Shown here in pieces: positions 18,111 through 26,807 of a DNA stretch of 64,000 bases. A program made the position numbers and the translations under genes. The notes under the pieces are model-generated. The model did no database searches, was not told where the DNA came from, and saw only the letters and a program-made list of their open reading frames with translations. Origin of the DNA: Parvularculaceae bacterium (GTDB lineage: Bacteria; Pseudomonadota; Alphaproteobacteria; Caulobacterales; Parvularculaceae); the NCBI GenBank assembly GCA_021776475.1, contig JAJFFV010000005.1:744001-808000 (forward strand), in the 5' to 3' direction. Within the stretch, counting starts at the first letter, position 1. Each line of letters opens with the position of its first letter.

Positions 18111-21100
18111 CAGCCGTCATCCCCTTCCAGCACTGTCCACTCGCCTGTTCTGGCTAAGTGGTCATACTCGCCATATACGTTCCGGTAAAACGGGCGCGGC
18201 TGCGAAAGATATGGCTCGGATGGATTTTGATAATGCCGCAACAGCCGGTAGAGGTTTTCCTTCGCCTGTTCAGTGCCCGCCGCCGCTTCCGGACCGACAA
18301 TCAGAGTGTCCGGCTTTGTCCGGTTTAATGCTTTCAGAAACGCATAACCGGATATCAATATTGTTGGCGTATCAGTGAAACCATTATGTTGCGCGATCAA
18401 TGCGGTCAGTTGGAGTTGGGGACTAAATGTTTTTCCCTGTTTGTCCGTTGGCACCGCTCCGGTCTTATAGTCATATATAAACAAACCCTCTTTATAGTAA
18501 TCAATTCTGTCCGGTCGTGCGTGGAGCGTATAGATCTCACCGCCTGCGAAAAATTTCCAGCTTCCTTTTTGCTCAACGATAACGGGCGTGCCCTTTTTCA
18601 ATGCTGCTTCATGAAACTCTGTGAACCATGCGAAACTATCCTGCATACGGCTTTGCCAGAAAGCGCGGACTGATGGTCCTACACATGCCTTGTTGAATAA
18701 TTCATCCGCATAACGAAGTAATGTGCCGACAGGATCAGTGGGCATATGCCGCGGATGTTCTAGCGCAAACCGGGCGAAGAGGTGGTGGTAAAAACGGCCC
18801 CGCATAGCAAAGCCTGGATCCATATTAAAATCGTCGAGCTTGTACAAACGCAGGATCCGGCTCGCATAAATACTATATGGATCACGAAGCAGTTTCTCGA
18901 CCGCCGTGACTGAAAAGGCCCGGGGCCTTGCCTCAAGCGGAGGACACGGCGCGGGCGGGGAAGCATTTTTCATCGTCTCCGGCGTGTCAAGGCATCCGGC
19001 CCAATAGTGGTATTGATTTGTCTGATCAATATTTTCCAACTGCTTTGTGGCGGAGAGAATATTCTTCAAGCGCAGCAGCCAGCGCGATGGCTTTGACGGG
19101 GCCCGCTCGACCCGTTTCGACCGCGTGAGCAAGACTTCGCGCGCGCACACTCCTTGGGCAAAATCATGAGCCGCAAGCCCCACACGCCGCTCCGGCGAAG
19201 ACAGGCCCAACTCCTTTCGCATTGGGCGTGACAAAAAGGAATCAGTCCGCGCTTCATCCGGCCACGTTCCTTCATTAAGGCTGGCGAGGATGACGAGGTC
19301 GGCCTGTTGCAGCCGCGCTTCAAGTGGCCCTAGGATCATCAGCCTTGGATGCAACCTGCCATGAAACCGCACCGGCGTGCCGGCGATCAGAGTCAAAAAC
19401 AATTCCGGATAGGAAGCCCTATCTGTTGCAGGCAACAATACTGCCTGATCGAGAAGTTCCGCCAGAGCGCTGGCACCGGCTTCACCATCTTCGTACGACC
19501 AGAGCCTCAACCAACCCTGTTCAGTATCCGTTGCCGCAATCTGTTCTGCGGCGTGGATGTGGGCGCGGATCAATTCACCTGCACGTCGACCTGCCGCATA
19601 GAACGAAGCAGCAATATTCTCCAACCGGTCGATAAGATCACGAAACCGTTCCGATTGCTGCGCATCTTGTTTCGATGTAGCATTTTCATCCCGGGAGAGC
19701 GCATCCCACTCAGCACCGCCCTCAAGGCGCGCCCGCAATCCCGTAAAGCCTTCGCCTGGTTGCAAGCCGCGCAACATGAGATCCATTTCGAGCACCCGCG
19801 CTGCGTGTGATTTACGATCAAAACCAACAGCGCAGAGCGGATGCTTTAACAGGGCCAGCAAAGAAACCGGTTCTGACGGATCAATGAGCCAGGCAGCCAC
19901 AAGGCGCAAAAAATTACCGCGCAGTGTGTTGGCAAATGGCACACCGGCAGAATCATCAAGTTTGATGTTCCAACGCTCCAGCAACATTGAAACGCGCCGC
20001 GCCAGGATCCTGTCCGGCGTTACCAGAATAGCGGTTTTGTCTTTTTCGGCGAGAACCGCGCGCAGCGCAATCGCGATCGCCTGCGCTTCTGCCGCTTCAT
20101 CAGCCGCTTCCACAAGTGACAGGCCCTTCGTCGCCCTTTGCAGATCCGCCGTGCTCTGAAGGTCGTGCAATCGGGCGAGCCAGTCAGCCGTCGCCTCCGC
20201 AGGCCGCAGTGTGAGTGATATAAGCTGCTGGCGATCCGTTGAACGGATGGCATGGGCAACTGTTGGCCAAGCCTGTACATCAGTTCTCGGGAGATCAACA
20301 AAATACTTCTCCAGGAAATACTTGATCCCTGCCTGTGGGTGGGGATCCTCGATCTCTGTCCAGCCGGTGTCATCCAACACCTGATCGAGCCCCGGTAAAA
20401 TAACACAGCCCACTGGCAGACCAGCCACCAGCTGCATTAACCGCGCAACAGCAGGCATCGACCCTGTCGATCCAGCAATAATTACCGGGTCCACCGGCGC
20501 TGTTCCAGCAAGGGATTCATCCCATTTAGCACACAGGGCTTCAATCAGTTGATGACGGTGTTCTGATGGGTCCAGTCGGTCTCTGCTTGCGAGATAATTC
20601 GGCCAGGCTTTTGTGATGATTTCCAGAAACTCAAGTGTGACTTGCCAATGCGTCGCGTAGTTCTCAGGGACAAGGGATTGTAGATTATCGAAGCTTACTT
20701 GTTCCGTATAAAAAGCATCAAGCATAGATGCCAGCTCATCGGCAGCCTTCAAGTTGGTTGCCCAGTTCGGCGCACCGCCTTCCTCACCACACACACTGTT
20801 CCTTTTGTGAACAAGGTTTGCCAGAACCAGACGCCGCTCAAGCGCAGATATTGCAGGTGTCAAATCACGGTCCACGCTGCCGAAATCCGGTACGCCTTCA
20901 TCGTCAATGTCGCCAAGAGTTTTAATCCGGGGCAAAAGAAGCGCGCTTGGATTTGGTCCAGCCAAAGTCAGAAACGTATCCGTCAATGCCCGTGCGGCAC
21001 GGCGTGTGGGCAGGAAAATTGTCAGGTCTGAAAGGCGTGCCGGGTCGGCTGAATGCCTATCGAGGAGTGTCCCAGCGAGGTCCCGCAGAAACGGACGGTC

Positions 21101-21172
21101 AGGAGAGATCGTATATAGGTTGGGACCAGCGCCGGAGAACAGATCCGCTAGAGGAGCATCCTGATTACTCAT
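18110..21172 (-). CDS. addB: Double-strand break repair protein AddB
   Basis: This 1020-residue partner of AddA starts at ATG 21172 (SNQDAPLADLF). A longer in-frame extension to 21271 runs into the murU gene and is not needed. The first half is an inactivated helicase-like region, FLPTRRAARALTDTFL and IIAGSTGSMPAVARLM, as in alphaproteobacterial AddB. The C-terminal nuclease shows FIYDYKTGAVP and a PQLQLTALIA helix, so AddAB probably has two nuclease sites. The gap to murU is 13 bases. Confidence 0.95.
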   Translation of the reverse strand: MSNQDAPLADLFSGAGPNLYTISPDRPFLRDLAGTLLDRHSADPARLSDLTIFLPTRRAARALTDTFLTLAGPNPSALLLPRIKTLGDIDDEGVPDFGSVDRDLTPAISALERRLVLANLVHKRNSVCGEEGGAPNWATNLKAADELASMLDAFYTEQVSFDNLQSLVPENYATHWQVTLEFLEIITKAWPNYLASRDRLDPSEHRHQLIEALCAKWDESLAGTAPVDPVIIAGSTGSMPAVARLMQLVAGLPVGCVILPGLDQVLDDTGWTEIEDPHPQAGIKYFLEKYFVDLPRTDVQAWPTVAHAIRSTDRQQLISLTLRPAEATADWLARLHDLQSTADLQRATKGLSLVEAADEAAEAQAIAIALRAVLAEKDKTAILVTPDRILARRVSMLLERWNIKLDDSAGVPFANTLRGNFLRLVAAWLIDPSEPVSLLALLKHPLCAVGFDRKSHAARVLEMDLMLRGLQPGEGFTGLRARLEGGAEWDALSRDENATSKQDAQQSERFRDLIDRLENIAASFYAAGRRAGELIRAHIHAAEQIAATDTEQGWLRLWSYEDGEAGASALAELLDQAVLLPATDRASYPELFLTLIAGTPVRFHGRLHPRLMILGPLEARLQQADLVILASLNEGTWPDEARTDSFLSRPMRKELGLSSPERRVGLAAHDFAQGVCAREVLLTRSKRVERAPSKPSRWLLRLKNILSATKQLENIDQTNQYHYWAGCLDTPETMKNASPPAPCPPLEARPRAFSVTAVEKLLRDPYSIYASRILRLYKLDDFNMDPGFAMRGRFYHHLFARFALEHPRHMPTDPVGTLLRYADELFNKACVGPSVRAFWQSRMQDSFAWFTEFHEAALKKGTPVIVEQKGSWKFFAGGEIYTLHARPDRIDYYKEGLFIYDYKTGAVPTDKQGKTFSPQLQLTALIAQHNGFTDTPTILISGYAFLKALNRTKPDTLIVGPEAAAGTEQAKENLYRLLRHYQNPSEPYLSQPRPFYRNVYGEYDHLARTGEWTVLEGDDG

Positions 21173-21185
21173 GAGCCTAACTTTT

Positions 21186-21908
21186 TCATGTACTACTGAG
21201 GTATTTTTCTGCTGCTGCCAATCCGGCAGGATCGCCAACATGCATCCATCGGCCATCATACAGAACACCATAAAGGCGCCCCTCAGCCATCGCCTTATCC
21301 CAGAACCGTTTTGTAGAGACCGGCCTCAACGGTTCATCCGCAAAAAGGCGGGGGTGGATAATTTGCACCCCGGTGAAAATATATGCCGTTTCGTTTTTGG
21401 CGCCGGCGTCAGGCCACGACAAAACGCCATCGGCCGTGCACAGAAAATCTCCCTTGCCGGTATAGCCGCTCGTCTGCTGTTTTGGGCACAAAAGCAGCAA
21501 CGCATCCATCTCATGATCCTGCCAGAAGCCGGTGAGCACCTCACACGCATCCATTGTGGTATCGATCATAATCGCATCAGTATTTGCACAAAAGAACGGT
21601 TCATCACCAAGCTGATCCCTTGCCTTGATCAACGCCCCACCAGTCTCCAGTAATTCACCACGTTCATCGGAAACGAGTATTTGCGGCGCCGTTCTTTTTT
21701 CAAGATGCTTTTGCAGCTGTTCGGCCAAATAGTGGGTATTGACAATAGCTCGCTTGACACCTGCTTCCGCAAATCTGTCAAGCGTGTAATCGATCAGCGG
21801 TTTTTTTAACACAGGCACAAGGGGCTTTGGCATGTTATCTGTATAAGGACGCATCCGCGTACCCAGACCTGCGGCAAGAACCATGGCTGTAACGATTGGC
21901 ATGCTCAT
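21186..21908 (-). CDS. murU: N-acetylmuramate-1-phosphate uridylyltransferase (MurU-like)
   Basis: This is a 240-residue nucleotidyltransferase. Its signature is AMVLAAGLGTRMRPYT (residues 8-23), with MPKPLVPV soon after. Length and neighbours match MurU, which makes UDP-MurNAc from MurNAc-1-phosphate in the anabolic recycling route first described in Pseudomonas. The preceding gene is the matching sugar kinase and overlaps by ATGA. A sugar-1-phosphate guanylyl- or adenylyltransferase is the alternative if context is ignored. Confidence 0.85.
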   Translation of the reverse strand: MSMPIVTAMVLAAGLGTRMRPYTDNMPKPLVPVLKKPLIDYTLDRFAEAGVKRAIVNTHYLAEQLQKHLEKRTAPQILVSDERGELLETGGALIKARDQLGDEPFFCANTDAIMIDTTMDACEVLTGFWQDHEMDALLLLCPKQQTSGYTGKGDFLCTADGVLSWPDAGAKNETAYIFTGVQIIHPRLFADEPLRPVSTKRFWDKAMAEGRLYGVLYDGRWMHVGDPAGLAAAEKYLSST

Positions 21909-22993
21909 CGGGTACTCGCTTCCGGAAAATGTTCTTTTGCCCAGGCGAGAACCGGTTTTAGAGCGGGACGGCCGATATCTTCGGCGAAATGGCGCTCGAC
22001 CCGTGGTAAAAGGCTGCGGTACTTCGCCTTCCCGTCTCTAACAACCAACCGGGCAAAGATGCCCAAAATTTTGGCGTTTCTCTGGGCTGCCAAAATGGCA
22101 TACTCCACGTCAAATTGATCTGTATCGAAATCTTTCTGTCGGCCTTTCATTTCTGCTTTGTACGTGGCCTGCATTTGGGTGGCAAGATCAGGCGAAACAT
22201 CCCGGCGCGCATCCTCCAGGAGCGATACGAGATCATAAGCACGGTGACCGATCAGGCCATCCTGAAAGTCAATAATTCCTACGCGGCCGAGGCCCTTGCG
22301 ATTTTTAAGCCAAAGCAAATTTTCTGCGTGGTAGTCGCGCAAAACCAAAACTTGTGGTGCTTGTAATTCTTGCAGCACTTCACGCCATGCAGCTGCGTAG
22401 GCCACCCCGGCATCGTCTGGCGCAGCAGCAGCCCGCTTAAACGGCCAATACCACTCCATCAGCAGATTCGCCTCGACCTTCAGGGCAGTCTCATCGAAGT
22501 CCAGAATGGTATAACTAGCAGGTACGGGCTGTTGAACCGGTGTATTATGCAGATGCACAAGCACATCGATGGCGGCTGAATAAAGTAGCTGCTCCTCATT
22601 GTTGGACGGAATATGCTTTGCATAGAGATTATCACCAAAGTCTTCGATCAGCGCAAAACCAGCCTTTGGGTCAGCCGCATAAACCTCCGGGGCATGAAGG
22701 CCCGCAGCGCGAAGTAATGAGGATATTTCGATAAATGCATGAAGATTTGGCCCTGCCAGACGCGCCAGCGCGTTATAACCAAGCGCTGCTCGCTGTTCTG
22801 GGGTAGCGCCGGGCGGGCACGGTGCACTTTCGACAGCCGGCGGTGCGTCCATCAACAGTACCTGGTCTGCGCCCCTGTGCAACCGTCGGTAAGAGCGCGT
22901 CGACGCATCGGCCCTCAGCACGTCCTGACGCGCCCGGCCCCAGCCGGCGCTGTCCAGAAAGTGTTGTAGAAGTTCTCGGCGATCACTGGTCAC
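21905..22993 (-). CDS. amgK: Anomeric MurNAc/GlcNAc kinase (AmgK-like phosphotransferase)
   Basis: This 362-residue aminoglycoside-phosphotransferase-fold kinase is read from a GTG at 22993, which overlaps the tsaE stop as GTGA. A longer frame upstream lies wholly inside tsaE and is rejected. The catalytic loop DYHAENLLW is at about residues 216-225, and the metal-binding IDFQDG is at about 241. AmgK phosphorylates the anomeric carbon of recovered amino sugars and feeds MurU. The route bypasses de novo UDP-MurNAc synthesis, and such pathways are known to lower fosfomycin sensitivity. Confidence 0.87.
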   Translation of the reverse strand: MTSDRRELLQHFLDSAGWGRARQDVLRADASTRSYRRLHRGADQVLLMDAPPAVESAPCPPGATPEQRAALGYNALARLAGPNLHAFIEISSLLRAAGLHAPEVYAADPKAGFALIEDFGDNLYAKHIPSNNEEQLLYSAAIDVLVHLHNTPVQQPVPASYTILDFDETALKVEANLLMEWYWPFKRAAAAPDDAGVAYAAAWREVLQELQAPQVLVLRDYHAENLLWLKNRKGLGRVGIIDFQDGLIGHRAYDLVSLLEDARRDVSPDLATQMQATYKAEMKGRQKDFDTDQFDVEYAILAAQRNAKILGIFARLVVRDGKAKYRSLLPRVERHFAEDIGRPALKPVLAWAKEHFPEASTR

Positions 22994-23490
22994 GTTTTTA
23001 TTCCCTGTGCTTCTGTTTTCAGGCCCTGCAGCCGCCGCGACCACCCTTGTCGGTGGTCGCCGGCAGAAGAAAACGTTACTTTCCTGCCGGTCTCGGCAAT
23101 GAGGGCGATTTCCACAGTTAGAGCACAAGGCGGCACCAGCGCGTCGGCTTTGTCCGGCCACTCAATGAGAGAGATAGCCGTCTCTAGCGCATCTTCAAGA
23201 CCCAATTCCCAGATGTCGTTTGGCTTCTCCAGTCGATAGAGATCGAGGTGCCAGATCGGCGCCGGTCTTGTGTCGTAAGTCTGGACCAGCGAAAACGTCG
23301 GGCTTGGCACCTCTTCGTCGGCGCCGGCAAGCGTTTGAATTATCCCTCTGGCAAATACCGTCTTGCCGGCACCGAGCGCACCTTGCAAGCGCAAGACATC
23401 GCCGGCCTTCAGGCGCGGCGCAAGAGCGCCTGATAATCGGCGCATCTCTGCTTCACTGGTCGTCGTACAGACTAAAAGAGGATCACTCAT
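22990..23490 (-). CDS. tsaE: tRNA t6A biosynthesis ATPase TsaE
   Basis: This small ATPase of 166 residues starts at ATG 23490 (SDPLLVCTTT). Walker A is GALGAGKT at residues 37-44. PSPTFSLVQ and HLDLYRL follow in the expected family order, and WPDKAD is near the centre. It drives the TsaBD complex that adds threonylcarbamoyl to A37 of ANN-decoding tRNAs. TsaB is encoded in the same window at 54.2 kb. It heads the tsaE-amgK-murU-addB-addA run, divergent from the ferredoxin gene across 134 bases. Confidence 0.95.
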   Translation of the reverse strand: MSDPLLVCTTTSEAEMRRLSGALAPRLKAGDVLRLQGALGAGKTVFARGIIQTLAGADEEVPSPTFSLVQTYDTRPAPIWHLDLYRLEKPNDIWELGLEDALETAISLIEWPDKADALVPPCALTVEIALIAETGRKVTFSSAGDHRQGWSRRLQGLKTEAQGIKT

Positions 23491-23579
23491 GGCGCTGTCA
23501 TATCTGATGTTGCCGGCAGACAAAAGTTCCGTGATTGCATCAGCATCTCGCAGATCAATGGTTGGCAAAGGCCATATGA

Positions 23580-23945
<366 letters not shown>

Positions 23946-23998
23946 TCGAGACCCTGTAACCCCTTGACCGATCAAGCTCATGATGCTGCATTGAACAA

Positions 23999-24475
23999 AT
24001 GCAGAACGACCTTGCGCTCGAGCAACTAACCAGCACCCTGGATGAAGGGCATGCTGGCTTGCGCCCCGAAGTTACGGTGGCGGTGACCAACGGGACCGCG
24101 CGATTACTCGTCGATATGGGTTACGTGGTGCTACCGGAGTTCATTTTGCCAAATGGCCGCCGGGCCGATCTTGCCGGCCTCGGACCAAAGGGTCAGCTGC
24201 TCTTTGCAGAAGTCAAATCCTGCCGCGAAGATTTTTTAGGTGACAACAAGTGGCAAGAATATCGCGAATATTGCGATCTGTTTTTCTTTGCCGTCAGTCC
24301 GGATTTCCCGATTGATATATTGCCGATGGCTGAAGGGCGCATTCTGGCTGATCAATTCGGCGGCGCGATTTTGACGCCTGCGACCGGGCAACAGCTGGTG
24401 GCCGCTCGCCGGAAGGCGCTGACCTTCGCCTTCGCCCGGCAGGCGGCGAACCGGCTTTTTGCCAACCGCCTTTGA
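23999..24475 (+). CDS. mmcB: MmcB family DNA repair protein
   Basis: This 158-residue protein has a PD-(D/E)xK nuclease-like core: D57 in GRRADLAG, then E71-V-K73 in LLFAEVKSC, followed by the EDFLGDNKWQEY segment characteristic of MmcB. In Caulobacter MmcB belongs to the SOS-linked response to mitomycin C crosslinks. No LexA-box-like palindrome was noticed upstream, and the gene probably follows the ferredoxin on one message, so SOS control is doubtful here. Confidence 0.88.
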   Translation: MQNDLALEQLTSTLDEGHAGLRPEVTVAVTNGTARLLVDMGYVVLPEFILPNGRRADLAGLGPKGQLLFAEVKSCREDFLGDNKWQEYREYCDLFFFAVSPDFPIDILPMAEGRILADQFGGAILTPATGQQLVAARRKALTFAFARQAANRLFANRL

Positions 24476-24504
24476 GCCAGCCTTAACTAAGCGACGAACG
24501 AGAG

Positions 24505-24660
24505 TTTGGTTTCTAATCTACCAAAAGCGGAGTCTGGCAGCGTTGGGCAAAGAAGTTCACTTTTCTCCCCCGAATTGAACTTCTCTCAAGGCGCCGCCGC
24601 TGTTCCTGACAATTCCAGCCGGCCAGATGCCTCACCGTAAATTGAGCGGCGCAGTTTTGA
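24505..24660 (+). ncRNA. Candidate structured RNA or 3' UTR between mmcB and the SCO gene
   Basis: Three inverted repeats follow one another in this spacer. They are TTTGGT/ACCAAA (24505-24510 / 24520-24525), a perfect 9-bp AGAAGTTCA/TGAACTTCT (24551-24559 / 24576-24584) and a perfect 7-bp GCGCCGC/GCGGCGC (24591-24597 / 24646-24652), the last followed by AGTTTTGATT. The 16-base loop of the second stem holds a CU-rich CTCCCCC run. This resembles the three-hairpin layout of some alphaproteobacterial small RNAs. No promoter is certain and the final T run is weak, so it could equally be a 3' UTR or 5' leader. Confidence 0.3.
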
Positions 24661-24710
24661 TTGCAGGGCCCGTCGCCATTCGTTAGTCAGAACCGGTCGG
24701 AGGTATAAAA

Positions 24711-25298
24711 ATGTCTATTATTCGGTTCATCATTTGTTGTTTGACACTGTTGAGTGTCGTCGCCTGCACCCGGTCTGACCCCATGCAACAGCCGGGCGTT
24801 ATTGAACTATCCAACGTGTTCAAAGCCGACTTCGATCTGGTTGACCACAATGGACAACCAGCGACAGATGAGCGGTTTGCGGGAAAATCCTTGCTGATTT
24901 ATTTCGGCTTTGCCAGCTGTCCTGATGTCTGCCCGGCAGCGCTCAGCGTTATGTCAGCAAGTATGGAAGAGTTGGGTAAGGATGCAGAGAAGATACAGCC
25001 ACTGTTTATCTCGGTCGACCCGGAACGTGATACGCCGGAAGTATTGAAGGCCCACCTTGCCTTTGATGAGCGTATTCTTGGTCTGACCGGCGACCTTGAG
25101 GCCGTATCTGCTGCGCTGAAGGGTATGAAGGGCCTGCCGCCCAAAAAGCAACTAATGCCTGACTCCGCGCTGGAATATCAGGTGCAACATCTCAGAATGT
25201 TCTATTTCGTCGATGCGCAAGGCAGCCCTCAGATCGCCCTCCTGGACAGTATGGCGCCCAGGGAGATGGCGGGCGTTTTGAAAGCTCTTGTTAACTAA
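24711..25298 (+). CDS. SCO1/SenC family copper chaperone lipoprotein
   Basis: The protein is 195 residues long. A type II signal peptide ends at a lipobox with C19 (LSVVAC), so it is anchored in the inner membrane facing the periplasm. The thioredoxin fold carries C70-PDV-C74 and H160, the Cu-binding set of SCO proteins that deliver copper to the CuA site of cytochrome oxidase. A good GGAGGT ribosome site precedes the ATG. No cytochrome oxidase genes are adjacent. Confidence 0.92.
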   Translation: MSIIRFIICCLTLLSVVACTRSDPMQQPGVIELSNVFKADFDLVDHNGQPATDERFAGKSLLIYFGFASCPDVCPAALSVMSASMEELGKDAEKIQPLFISVDPERDTPEVLKAHLAFDERILGLTGDLEAVSAALKGMKGLPPKKQLMPDSALEYQVQHLRMFYFVDAQGSPQIALLDSMAPREMAGVLKALVN

Positions 25299-25401
25299 TA
25301 TTGCTTAAAACATAACAAATCGCTTATTTGTGCACTGCACCCTATCCTGTGCTCATAAACACCTCTATGTTAAGTTCAGGCTGGGGAGTTGTGTAGGCAA
25401 G

Positions 25402-25415
25402 GCAGATTTATCTGC
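25402..25415. promoter_or_regulatory. Palindrome upstream of the PHB depolymerase gene
   Basis: GCAGAT-TT-ATCTGC is a perfect 6+6 inverted repeat 15 bases before the phaZ start. A TGCACTGCA motif lies about 70 bases further upstream (near 25333). GC-A-rich TGC/GCA repeats are what PhaR-type regulators of polyhydroxyalkanoate genes bind, but the match to a defined PhaR site is not exact. It could also be a hairpin in the 5' leader. Confidence 0.35.
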
Positions 25416-25430
25416 AAAAACAGGGGCGTA

Positions 25431-26747
25431 ATGTTATATACCGCGTTTGAGTTCGGGCGAAATGTACTTCGCCCATGGCGAACCGCCGCCCGGTTTGGCA
25501 CTGAGTTTTGGCAGTCTCCCTTAAATCCGGCGAAGAACAGCTGGTTTGGCCGAAATGCCGCCGCTTCACTGTCAGTTTTTGAGAGCATCACACGCCGTTA
25601 TACAAAACCCGAATGGCGTCTCGATTTCACAGAAGTAAATAAAGTCAGCGTGCCGATTCGTGTCGAAACCGCGTGCCATAAGGATTTTGGCTCGCTGATT
25701 CATTTCAAGCGTGACGAGGTAGCACTCAAAAGAGCCAAAGGCGCAAAAGCAGGCCCCGATCCGCGGGTGTTGATCGTTGCACCAATGTCCGGTCATTTTG
25801 CGACATTATTGCGCGGTACGGTTGAGGCAATGCTCCCGGAGCATGACGTGTTCATTACTGATTGGGTGGACGCACGGAATGTCCCAATTAGTGCTGGCAC
25901 TTTCGATCTTAATGACTATGTCGACTATCTGATTGAGTTCTTGCAAGTGGTCGGACCGGAAGCACACACAATGGCGGTCTGCCAGCCCGGCCCACCGCTC
26001 CTAGCTGCAATCGCAGTGATGAGCGAAACGGATGATCCAAACCTGCCAGCAACAATGACCTATATGGGCAGCCCCATTGATGCTCGCAAATCTCCGACCG
26101 TCACCAACCAACTGGCTGAAAAACAACCATTTGAATGGTTTGAGAGCAATATGATCCAAAGCGTGCCGATACCGTATTCGGGGATGCTGCGCCGGGTCTA
26201 TCCAGGCTTTCTGCAACTCATGAGCTTCATCTCAATGAATTCGGACAAGCATCTGGACGCACATCACGATTATTTTAACCATCTGGTTGAAGGTGACGGC
26301 GACAGCGCCGAAAAACATCGCGGATTTTACGATGAATATCTGTCCGTCTGCGACATGACGGCTGAGTTTTACCTGCAGACTATTCGTGACGTTTTTCAAA
26401 ACTATTCCCTCGCAAAGGGCGAGTTCCGCCATCGCGGCAATCTGGTGAAACCGGAAGCGATTACAGACGTTGCGTTGATGACGGTTGAGGGCGAGCTTGA
26501 TGACATCTCCGGCATCGGCCAAACACAAGCCGCCCATGACATATGCTCAGGCATCCCGGCCAAAATGAAGCGCGACTATGTGCAATCGGGCGTAGGCCAC
26601 TACGGCGTCTTCAATGGGTCGCGCTGGCAGAATGAAATCCAGCCGGAGATCAGGGATTTTATTCGCAGGCATTTTGACGAAACAGCGGAAAAAACGACCC
26701 GGAAAAAATATGCAGCGCCACACCTCAAACTGGTGAAAACCGCCTGA
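25431..26747 (+). CDS. phaZ: Intracellular poly(3-hydroxybutyrate) depolymerase
   Basis: The 438-residue protein starts at ATG 25431, after an AGGGG site. It has the PhaZ1-type architecture of intracellular depolymerases: no signal peptide, an alpha/beta-hydrolase fold and a cysteine nucleophile instead of serine. The box is VCQPGPPLL with C184, matching the reported nucleophile position of the Ralstonia enzyme. Late motifs VEGELDDISGIGQT and SGVGHYGVFNG supply the aspartate and histidine. It releases hydroxybutyrate from native granules. The PHA synthase and phasin genes are not in the window. Confidence 0.93.
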   Translation: MLYTAFEFGRNVLRPWRTAARFGTEFWQSPLNPAKNSWFGRNAAASLSVFESITRRYTKPEWRLDFTEVNKVSVPIRVETACHKDFGSLIHFKRDEVALKRAKGAKAGPDPRVLIVAPMSGHFATLLRGTVEAMLPEHDVFITDWVDARNVPISAGTFDLNDYVDYLIEFLQVVGPEAHTMAVCQPGPPLLAAIAVMSETDDPNLPATMTYMGSPIDARKSPTVTNQLAEKQPFEWFESNMIQSVPIPYSGMLRRVYPGFLQLMSFISMNSDKHLDAHHDYFNHLVEGDGDSAEKHRGFYDEYLSVCDMTAEFYLQTIRDVFQNYSLAKGEFRHRGNLVKPEAITDVALMTVEGELDDISGIGQTQAAHDICSGIPAKMKRDYVQSGVGHYGVFNGSRWQNEIQPEIRDFIRRHFDETAEKTTRKKYAAPHLKLVKTA

Positions 26748-26807
26748 TTGCCCTGACGTTCAGCTAAGACTAGGGTAGCGAAAATTTTTCACTGCCCCGG
26801 GGTTCAG

